Source: Kryptolebias marmoratus
Taxonomy: Eukaryota; Chordata; Actinopteri; Cyprinodontiformes; Rivulidae
Assembly: GCF_001649575.2 (NCBI RefSeq)
Contig: NC_051431.1
Location: 13,237,868-13,301,867, forward strand
DNA: 64,000 nucleotides
Direction of reading: 5' to 3'
Shown: piece after piece, positions 50,835-61,300 of the stretch
Numbering within the stretch: the stretch's first letter is position 1
Layout of the letters: every line of letters begins with the position of its first letter
The notes under the pieces: generated by a model
Database searches by the model: none
What the model was told of the DNA's origin: nothing
Seen by the model: only the letters and a program-made list of their open reading frames with translations
Made by a program: the position numbers and the translations under genes

Positions 50835-52340
50835 GGTTTAACTAATACGTCTACAGCTGATCTCAGTTTACAACTTTAGCATGTAGGACGACAGGGAATA
50901 TTTAATCCTTCAACAAATTACAGGTTTTTCATTATTTTTTATTTGCAACTCTTGTTTTGGAATTAAAAATGTTTTATACTGTATGCCGGCCTAAGCCCAA
51001 ACATTTTCTTTGATATTCAAAAATGTCACCAATAAATTCCTGAAGCCACCAGTGATTCGCTGCATGTCAGAATAATTCTACATTTCAATACACAGTATGA
51101 CCTGTCAAATTACAGGAAATCAAGACAAATAACATACCATTAGTGTGTTGTTATAAAGTTGTTGCATTCAATCAATAGCACAATTCAACATGTTTTGGAT
51201 TCAAAACTCAAAAATTAAGACATGCTAGTCATGATTTTATATGTATTAGTTAAAAAAAAAGGGTTTTCTCCTTTGGAAAAGAAACTATTACTTTCATGAT
51301 CCTTTGGTGTTTATTCTGTCCCTAGATGATGTTGTATGTTTTGTTGACAATGTCTCATTTATTTGATACATTGTTATTGTCTTAGTTTAGTTTTTAGTAC
51401 AAATTCTAAATGAAGTTTTGATTAAATTAAGTAAATTTGTTCAGTAAGGTAATCTTTATAACAAAAACCAGAAAGGACTGATTTGCATTCTAAATAGTTT
51501 ATAAAAAATAATATCTTCCCTTTCTTTTAGAAAACTACTGTGATTTGTGTCTAAAACCCTAAATGACAATGCCAGAACACATTTCTTTTGTGTGTGATTT
51601 TTTAATTTCCTGATTTATAAACTTGGATTACATAAATTTATGAAAATAAACTAATGTATATAAGCAGGCTGTTGGGTACTTAGGAGGTTTTATTTTGTAA
51701 AAAATCTACTCCCACATTTAACCTTTGTTTATTAGCTCCTGTGTGGAAGGACATTTTTTTACTTAAGTGAAAAGAAAAATCCCATTATTTGGTGCAAATT
51801 ATTTGCAAAACATGTTTCCCCCTTTCTAATACAATTTAAGATTAGGGTCCGACCAAGAGAGCAGGTTTTTGGAATTAGCTGTTCTTATCTGTTAACTTTG
51901 TGCAAATAGAAGGAAAAACAAGTTAAGATGAACTTGTGATAAAGCCTTGGGTCTGAGAGAGAAACAATAATCCCTTTGCGATATCACAGAGTTTAATCTT
52001 GCAACCATTTTGTCTGGAACAATGAGAGGATTATTTAGAAAAAAACAAGAACTGGGAGGTTGTGAGTTTCACCACTTTTTGCCTTATCTTTTTTTTGTTT
52101 GCACATTTAAACAAAAGCATAAAAAGCCCAATTTTATTTTAGATATTATTTAAAAGTACATATATTGCTGTATACATTGAAGCAATTACACCTGTCATGC
52201 TGTGTTCAAACTGTAAAACACTGATGTTGTTTATGTGAGAAATCGATAGATTTTTGCACAAATGCTTTCAAATTAGTGGTCTAAGTACATGACTGTGTTG
52301 CTGAGGAGCAGACTAAATATGGCAGGTCAAACTACATCCT
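50835..52340. other. No gene seen
   Basis: AT-rich unique DNA between the family A copy and the X-box-like site. Confidence 0.5.
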
Positions 52341-52347
52341 GGGGAAG

Positions 52348-52361
52348 GAAACCATAGCAAC
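52348..52361 (+). promoter_or_regulatory. RFX X-box-like site
   Basis: GAAACCATAGCAAC fits the X-box consensus GTNRCC-(0-3N)-RGYAAC with one mismatch. A second, weaker match (AGTGCCATGGCGAC, 52370-52383) overlaps the start codon of the small ORF that follows. X-boxes of this type, close to transcription starts, are the known binding sites of RFX factors, often at ciliary genes. Binding here is inferred. Confidence 0.5.
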
Positions 52362-52375
52362 AGTAATGCAGTGCC

Positions 52376-52772
52376 ATGGCGACAGGAGGAGGCCTGCTTA
52401 GTGACAGTCTGCACACTCGTCACAAAAACAGGACGCTTCAAACCTATTTCTGTTCCTTACCAGCTTTTTGTGAACCCATCCAGGAAAAGGTGAGTAAAAG
52501 ATGTGTTTTTATAAGGTTTAATGTCTGTTACAAATACTTAAGAAAACAAACATGATTGTTTCATGGACTGAAATGATCATAAACCCGGAGTGTGTACAAA
52601 GAGGGGAGTAATTTAGGTGACTGTGTGAAAATTATTGTATAAAAGAGTATATGTGTGGTGCGTGCAGGGCTCCTACAAAGAGCAGATTTCCAGGGATTTG
52701 GAAGGATTTCAAGATTATGACATGATTACAGCAGACAGCCATGGATCAAACATGATGGAAACTGAGATGTAA
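52376..52772 (+). CDS. Candidate small two-exon gene, 72-residue protein of unknown function
   Basis: Exon 1 (52376-52489) starts at an ATG in a good Kozak context (GCCATGG), with an in-frame stop 12 bases upstream. It encodes 38 residues from MATGGGLLSDSLHTRHKN to EPIQEK and ends at a consensus donor (AAG, then GTGAGT). Exon 2 (52668-52772) follows a CAG acceptor after a 178-base intron, is in phase 0, and encodes 34 residues starting GSYKEQISRDLEGFQDYD, then TAA. The product is hydrophilic, with no signal peptide or membrane helix, and has an acidic, Met-rich end. An X-box-like site sits just upstream and a possible ATTAAA polyadenylation signal near 52984. The gene would be divergent from scn3b and convergent with the membrane-protein gene at 55 kb. 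Doubts: the exon 2 acceptor has a poor pyrimidine tract, both ORFs are short, and a GTAAAT donor overlapping the stop could extend the transcript. I do not recognise the protein. Confidence 0.35.
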
Positions 52773-53334
52773 ATCTTATGTGCAGCTTGCTAGAAAAACC
52801 TCTTAAAGCTGCAGTTTGGAGAGGAAAGCCAGGACTTTACCCATTTTTCTTTACTCACTCTTGACCAATTTCTGTGTCAACAGTATCTGCATATCCTGTA
52901 CTTTGTAGTCTTGATTTGATATGAGATCGTTCTGAATGATGAAAATCTAAAATATAACAATTTTGTGCAAAAAAACTCAAAAGATTAAAAAAAATCAAAA
53001 AAGGCAATGTTTGAAAGCATTTAACTTCAACTTTGTTTTAAAGACAATGAAGAGAGACACTGATACAGCCAAAAAATGAATATGGAAAATGCAGTTGATG
53101 CCTCATCTGAAGAAAAATATTTTACTGCATCCCATGCAGGTTGAACTCAGACTGATTCCCTTCACTGTAATTCTTCATGATATTTTATTAAGTCTCATTT
53201 TATTTCGATTCATTTATTCAAGACTGCTTTGAAAACCTCTGTTAAACAGTGTATTACAGTGGCTACTATACAATCTTATTTGTCATCTTGTACTCATTGT
53301 GTAGGATGCCTTCATTGGGTTTCTGCACTATGGG

Positions 53335-53575
53335 CCAGAGGATATCCATCCATCCATTTTCTTTACCCACTTCTCCTCTCTGGGTGGCGGGGAGCTGGTG
53401 CCTATCTCCATCAGTCACTGTGTGAGAGGCGGGGGAAACCTTGGACAGGTCGCAAACATCACAGGGACACAGAGACAAATCACATAAACAACCATTCATA
53501 TTCTCACTCCCACCTAGAGACAATTTTACAGTAACCAGCTAACCTAATATGCATGTTTTTGGTCTATGGGAGTAA
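53335..53575 (+). repeat. Interspersed teleost repeat beginning (ATCC)n
   Basis: Starts with ATCCATCCATCCATTTTC and contains GGTGGCGGGGAGCTGGTGCC, TTGGACAGGTCGCAAAC and AACCTAATATGCATGTTTTT. These motifs, in this order, are a very common teleost interspersed repeat, recognised from memory. It ends where a reverse-transcriptase remnant begins. Confidence 0.7.
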
Positions 53576-53639
53576 ACCCACGTGAGCATATTTACACATG
53601 CTCATAGAACTGTCATCAAAAACATGTTTTTATGGCTGT

Positions 53640-54110
53640 GACGATGGCAGTCAATTTTGGGCCACTGTTATTCTGCTTGTACATTAATGATCTTGTGCTG
53701 AAGTTGAAATTTTAACATATGCAGATGATGCTAAACGAGTCGCCACTAAGTTGTTACATATAAAACATTAAATAAGCTCAGATCTTTATGCCTCAGACTG
53801 ACTATCAAAAAGACTGTCCTGATATATTCAACAGGAAACAAATAATTTCCCTAAACGATTGTGTTAATAATAACATCAACAGTGTAGAGGAAGTCAAATA
53901 TTGTGTTGTGATTTTATATTAAAAAAGCCCATCAAAAACATGACTAACACACTGAAGTATGTCTACTTTCAGACACATTAGAAATTCACATATATATGTA
54001 TGATGGGATCCTTCAGATCGACTGCTTGAGGCAAATGCAACCAACATCCACATTGTTGTCTAGGGTCACTAAAGAATGGCGCGCATATGCATTTTACATA
54101 CACTTTTATT
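53640..54110 (+). pseudogene. Reverse-transcriptase remnant of a non-LTR retrotransposon
   Basis: In broken frames one reads LLFCLYINDLV (53668-53700) and TYADDAKRV (53715-53741). These are the conserved RT blocks with the YADD catalytic box intact at 53718-53729. A base missing near 53663 and another shift between the two blocks break the frame. Downstream, SLCLRLTIKKTVLIYSTGNK and VEEVKYCVVIL-like sequence fits the post-catalytic part. Non-functional; clade not assigned. Confidence 0.7.
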
Positions 54111-54114
54111 TTGT

Positions 54115-55010
54115 ATCAGAAATTTATGGTTTCAATTCATATCCATTCTTACCTGAATCTGATGGAAATTAGCCAGCTGCTAAATTTGAAACAAACATGT
54201 TTTCCTTCGAGATTAATGTCTCATGTACACTGTTGCCTTTCAATATATAAACTGAATCTAAACTAAACTGTACAATTAGAGCTTAGATATAAACAGAAAC
54301 ATAAACCCACACAGAAATAACCCATGTAGTGGTCTAAACAACTGGAGCGAACATAACATTGTACAGCTGCAACTTATCACGTACAGATTTACTCACACAG
54401 AACAGCTCAGCATGAATTTACAGTATGTGATTCTGTCCCCCTGTGAAGTGGACATACAAGCCAGATCAGGAGCAAAGAAGCTAATCTAGTTGATAAAGCA
54501 TTTAATCTCAGGGAGTCACAGATAAACTCCAAGCCTACTCACAAACAGGCACCCAAATTTAGCTGCAGGGCAACTCCAAATTCAACCAAGAGGGACTTGG
54601 CATGGAGTGTTAAGCTAACACTGATAGCAAGAGAAGACTTGTTCCATCTGACCTTCTGATTTGGCTCACAGTCCCCTGCAGGAATACTGGCTTTCTATTA
54701 TAAGAACCCCATGCGTCAAATAAACTACTGAACCAGAAGAAGGCAGCAGTCAGGAAACACAGACTTTTCTTCTGACTGACTTTCAAGCTGCATCTTACAG
54801 CTTCCCGTCTGATGGTTACAGAAAAAAAAAAAAATCCTAATGAAATGAAAAAGGCTCAGAGAAGCAAATGTTAGACAAGGCTGGAGCAAGAAAAGGGGGT
54901 GACATTTTTTCTGGCTTCATATAAAAACAGGCAGGTTATCACCCCTACGCTAGGATGGGCTTGTTGTGATGAGAAAGCAACACAGAAATGTGTCACCTTG
55001 TCTGCATCCA
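54115..55010. other. No gene seen; downstream of the membrane-protein gene
   Basis: Unique DNA. From about 54950 it grades into a less repetitive stretch with homeodomain/POU-type motifs. Confidence 0.5.
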
Positions 55011-55017
55011 GCTGAGG

Positions 55018-55023
55018 TTTATT
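55018..55023 (-). terminator. Possible polyadenylation signal of the membrane-protein gene
   Basis: AATAAA on the minus strand, 360 bases beyond the TGA at 55383. It is the first canonical hexamer I noticed in that 3' flank. Use is inferred. Confidence 0.35.
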
Positions 55024-55382
55024 TTCTTAATTAGAATATGCTAATGAGCAGAGTCTGTCTTGGAGCCCTCGAGTTGAGTTCTGACTAAAAGGCTATTTGG
55101 ACACGATGACAGATTGTGTCACACTGCCGCTTGCTGCCAGGAATTACTCCTGTCTGTTAACACTAATAATTAAAAAAAAACACAGCTTAATTATTTTAAA
55201 GTCACTTGGATCACTCTCTAGAAAAAAACAAAACAAAACAGAGCATTAAAGTAAAAAACAGCCTCACAACAATTATAGGTCAGACATGACAAAGCACAAA
55301 GAAGCAGAAGAAAAAGATGATGTAATAACACATAAATATCTTTTTTCAGCATGTATCTATATTCATATCTACTTTTTTTTTA

Positions 55383-58300
55383 TCAAGCCGCACCTTTATC
55401 ATCACTATTTGTTTGTCCAGTTGTGTTTTCTATTGTGATTGGACCACTAAGCTGTAAATTCCCTGGAGCGTTGCCATGCAGCTGGCTCTCTAACATCATG
55501 CTGTCCTGTAATGCATCAGGATTGTTGCTGTGGACAGTAGCCCCTCTCTGCTGGTCAGAAATATGACCCTCCAGTTTAGCGTTTCCAAGATCCCTGCTCT
55601 CTGCATCGTGTGGGCCGTGACTCTGGCCAGCTGAAAAATCGTACTGCTGCTGGATGTCAGTGGGACTGCAGCCATGTAGACCACGATAACGCTCTGTTTC
55701 CCCCTGCTGATTTGTGCTGCTGTCATTTTGTGCATGGCCTCTCATTTCGTCTTTCAACTTGCTGTCGTGCTGCTGGCTCTGTCTCATTTGGCCCAACGCA
55801 ACTTGCAGCTCACTGAGGCGCTGTGATACATAGCGTCTTTTCAGTTCCAACAGAATTGTTCCATTCCGAGTCAGGCTTGGCATGTTTGGTGATGTTGCCC
55901 TCTGCACAAAAAGAGAATCATAGACTATACACCGTAGATGACGTGTGGTAAAAGATATTGAGGAATTTATCCCCAGAGTCTCAAGCAATGATACAAATAT
56001 GCAAATGCAGGCACACATTATGATCATGCATTCTGATTTATGCCTTTATTCTTTTTAGGCAATGTCTTTCAGGAGTAAATGAGCGTCATCATGAAGGAAA
56101 TCTGTCTAAATGATTCACCAGCATTCATATAAACACATCAATGCAATATGTCCTTTATATACATAAAATCCAACAATGAGTGATGACAAAATCAAACAAA
56201 AATGCAAAGAGATCCTTTCTGAGCCCTCAAAAACATAATTAAATTAAACATCGATTTGTTTGGATTATATAATGAACAGGAAACACAGCGTATAATATTT
56301 CAGCTAATTACCTCATGGTTTCCAGCACTGTTCCCTCTCTCCTTTAGTGTTGAGCCTAATTGAGCTCTCCTCTGCAGCTGCATGCACAGCTGCAAGAAAG
56401 ACTCACTCATGCGGTCAATTTCCTCCTCTATACATGACATCTGGAATACGGGAAGTCAGAAACTAATGTAAGATGGACGACCGTTTTCTTTTTTTAAATT
56501 AAAACTGTTTATTGTATTGCATCACCTGCACTGGTGTCCCAGTTGGTGGTAAACCTGCAATAATGAAACCATTTACTTTTTTTTTACAATTTACGATGAA
56601 AATCTTGGTAGAAATATATTTATCAAGGCTGAAGAGAAGACAACTATTCAAGCAATTAATAATACATTGTTATTGGATTTTCAGCAGAGGGACAAGCACT
56701 TGAGCAGCTTGTGTACTTATTGGCATGCTGCCATTACAGCGTATTAGCACTGTGTACGAAGGATATTGGAGCATTTCTCTGGAACAACAGCTCTTATGGG
56801 GCATTGAAGATGTAATAATTGACTTTTTCTCCAGAAACAATGATATTTTAATGAAGTTCTCATAGCTTGTGACAGGAGGAAATGAAGAAACAGCTGACAG
56901 TTCAAAAAACACAAATGGTTTTGTCCATTAGTTTGTGCATTATTATTGTAAATGAACAAAATCTAATTGCATTTACCAAATAGTGTCTTTAATCCATTAA
57001 AGCTGATCGCATCAAATATTTTAATAACTTTCTGAAACTATACTGTCTTCATTTGTGGGTCATTATCACCTGCTGCCATGAAAGGCAGGCGATCATGTAA
57101 CCGCCTGCATGTGTGTGTGTGACTGTCCGTTCTGTGTTTACTTGTCTGTCTGTTAGCAAAAAATCTCATTGGTTGAATTTTAATGAACCTCTCAGAAAGT
57201 AATCATTGACTGTAGATCTGCAATTCATTAACCTTTGGACTTAATTTGATTCAAAATGGCCGCCACAGATGATCAACCTTGTCAAAAACAAAAGTGGATA
57301 TAACTCAGTCAGTTTTACAAATATTGGGCTACAATTTGGCTAAGGAGAATGTTCCTCAACACACACTCTGAGTACTACAAGAGCTTTATTTAAAACGTAA
57401 ATTAATTGTTGGAGTCAACCATGTGTGTCTCTTAGCAAAATCTCTCATGAACCACTGGATGGGAATAAATCAAGCTTTTAGAATTAATTTATTCGTTAAT
57501 TAATCTACAGTTGATTAACTTTTGGAAAGTCTAGATGGCCACTATAGCTAATCAACCTTAACAAACACATACATGGCTATAACTTAGTGAATTCTACAGA
57601 TATTGAGCTAAAATTTGGTGTGGTAGTAGCTGAGAGTCATCCCCATCACATACTCTTAGCACCAACAGATCACACAAGGTTTTTGTTAAAAACTTTGGCA
57701 TGCAAGGCACCCAGAAATATGCATTCCCTCGAGGAATGTTTGTTTGGTGGTGTAATTATCTTGAAAAAGTGTTATTAAATAGTAAATTGTGCAAAGATGT
57801 AAAATTCTGACTGGTGTTAAGGATATTTGTCGTCCTGCCTGCTATGGTTATTCAACATTTTTATGTTTGCTTGTTTATTTATAAAATGCACTGTTTAACT
57901 GTATTTTAGCTAAACTGTGAGTTGTTAGGAAAAAGAAACTTATCACTGAGTTAGAAATAACCTAAATCCATCATACTAGAAAGTAACAACCATCTTACCT
58001 GTACTGATGTTTGGAGATGAACTCTGCTTGAAACCGGAGATTAGATCTTCCAACTTGAAATACTTATATTTTTCAAGTCTAAAAAAAAAGATGGGGTAAA
58101 AAGAAAAGTTGCCTTTTTTGCTGTAAGTGCATAAATGAAAGGGTATAAAATCCTCTCCTGCAAGTTTCATTTTTCTCACCAACCTTCTGGCTAATAGGTG
58201 CTCAGCAAAGCGCATTTCAGAGGGAACTCTAATGTTGAGAAATTGCTCGACTAATGCACCGTGCCACCCATCTAATGCATCAAAATCTGACTGGAAAAAA

Positions 58301-61300
58301 GGCATAAAAAGTTATCAACCCACGTTCGAACAGTAGGAGCAGGATGAGTGAGATTTAAATGGCATGTATACACCTCTGCTGTGCTCCATTTAAAAGAAAG
58401 ATTGAACAGCTGAAGGCTTAGAGTTGAAATGGCCTCATGAAGAGCTTGCATAAATCTCCGAGGTTTGGGTCCTGAATAAAGACAATATAAATGAATTATA
58501 TTATTTCCAAAGAAGATTACATAGTTTTTGATCAAAGACGAGTGCCTGGAATTTTACCCTGCGCTACACATGACTGCTGCAAAACCAGGACACAAGATTG
58601 GCTTTCAGGACTGTCTGCTATTTTTATGATTACCTGCTGCTATGTGGGCCATGGACTGCAGGATGACAGCAATGAAATGACCGACATGCTGAAGCTTCGC
58701 CTCTGACAGATAAAGGATTTGATTGCTTGCGTCAAAATAAAAGTCCTCAGAGCAATGGGCCAGCAGACTCTCGTTAGAGACAGATGGGGAAAATGGGACT
58801 GACTTGGCCAATAAAAGGAGCACGGGGGGGAACATGGGGCAGTCTGCTAGCAGCTCCATCACCTGACAACCAAACAGGAAAATGGCCGAGTGTTGCGGTG
58901 AAAGTTTGTCCAGAGCAGTTGGAACAAGTTGTCCGTCGAGGTTCTCCTGCGTTAAATGTTCTATAGCTGCTAAAACAGAAAATGTTGATTTTAAGCTTTT
59001 GTTGTACAGGATTTAGTATTACTTACGTTTATCATGAGTTCATTTTTCTCCTTCTGCAGTCTTACACTAAAATCTTACATTTAGTTTCTGTACTAGTATG
59101 GAGAGGCTGATGTGGCTCAACCTGGGTGAGGTTTTGTAAAGCCTGCTGAATGTCCTGCAGGGTCTTGAAAAGAGGAGACATGGAAACCAGCTTGGACAGG
59201 TCATAATCACTGAGACAAGCTGCTGTGCTCTGTGCATTGTCTGGGAAACAAAGAAATGGCATGTTCAGGATACAGCCTGTACCCCATTCATCTTCTAAAT
59301 AGAATCAACAATTGCAAATGTAAAGACTTGCTGCTAACCGGTCTCATGGCAAAGAGCTTCAGCTTTGTTCATAGTCAGTGTTGAAAACTGTGGATATAAA
59401 AGATAAATGAATCAATAAAAATCCTCCTTTTTCAGAGTATGCTACAAACAAAGCTGATCTCGCTGTAGTACCTGTGTATAGCACATGTTAGTGATACTGG
59501 GTTGCATGTATCCAGCCTGGGCCTCACACTCTCTGGTATCATGAGGACCAGTATGACTGTACGGGACACCGTGCAAATCCTGGTTAGGCCAAGATTCTCC
59601 CATCAGCTTGCATAAGAGAGAATCCACTGATCTAAGAACAGCTCCCAGTAGTGACACAGACGCCTCAGCTTGGATGGTGAGAATATTCAGGCCCATGTAA
59701 GAGACAGATTACATACAAAGCAATTAATCAAATTAAATACATTCCATCAATATTTATCTTTACCTGGTGGATCTCCCTCGCCTGCACTGCTGTGAGATGA
59801 CTTAGTCTTCACAAGATTATAGCGTAAAATCTCTTTAAGAAGACTCAGTTTGTTGTAATCCATATTCTTGAAGAGATTCTGAAGCAAAACATACATTTTT
59901 AAAGTGTTTTCTTCACATCCACCTGTTAAAATTGTATTTAGTTGAGAACAAGAAGAACTTTTTAATGAGGTAACATTTGCAAAGCAGTTCTCCCAAGTTT
60001 TTGAGAATTTATTTACCTAATGTGAATATGTTTTATTTGTGCATTACTGATAAGTTTTAGGCCATCAATGAGAGCAACATAAAGTTACCAGTTTGTTTAA
60101 AAATCACATACGAGTATAGCATGGCATGACTCGGCCCATGGGGAAGATTTACTGGACATTAAGACCAAGACTGACTATAAACACTTTTTTTTACACTTTT
60201 AGACAGAGGGAAGCAAAGTTTAATATCTTATGAGGATTTTTAACAACTGGGTAACTCAAAAGTTGATACTATGATTTATATATATATATATATATATATA
60301 CATATACATGTATAAAATCACACAAATATAAGTTGTTAAAAAATGCAGCCAGTAAAACTCACCTTCAGTGATTCAGTCTGTTGGCAGATGTTTCGGTAAA
60401 ATTCTTGCATGTCTTTGCGATGTCGGGCCAGCTGGGATGCAATATGGAGATTCTGGTCCTCCAGTTTGTCGTACAAAGTTTTTACATTGAACTCCTCCAG
60501 ATCACAGCATCCTGAGACACTTCCTAAATGGGGCCAATACATGTCAGTTAGTGAGAGATAATGTAATTTTGTATGGCTGCATCTCGATATAAAAAGTTTA
60601 TTTAATCTGACTACATATCAATTCTGGAGAGTCTCTCTCAATAAATGATAAGTCATTTGGAGTCAAATATTAGCCATTATTTTTTTTATCATCGATCAAA
60701 TGGGAAATAGGCTGCTATGCAAGCTGCCATGCATGATGACTGCATAATGAGTAGTCTATTTAAATGGCCTATCAAGCTGTGTGAGTGATGCAACATGCTC
60801 TGACTGAGAAACATTAAAGTCAATCTCACTTTTATGCTATCAGAAATGAGAAACAGTCACACATGCACTGACAACCAGTCAGATGGGAAAAAAAGTTGTT
60901 TGTTAAAACTTTTTTGTAGTTTTGTTACTGAAATAGCAAATTACAAAAAGGACCTAAAACATGTAACGTGACAAAAAATAATGACATCTTAGGCTGGCCT
61001 TAGACATAAAAAGCATATTATTTAATTCTTTAGATTAGTGATAATAAATTAACTGTATGCAAATAATGCAAATTACAATGTAGCTACAGCAATGCTAGAG
61101 TCACTCATTCCTAATGTTAATTTAGATTAATCTAACATGAATATTTTTATACTGTTGGAAAAAAAAAATGGAGCCACCAGTAAAGACCATCCACATAGAG
61201 ATCCTGTTGTTTGGGGACAGTGTTACCCAGAACAAACAGACCCCCATTAAATGTTGATCTTTAGAAAAAAACACTTGGAGTTTCATAATGTTTCTAGGGT

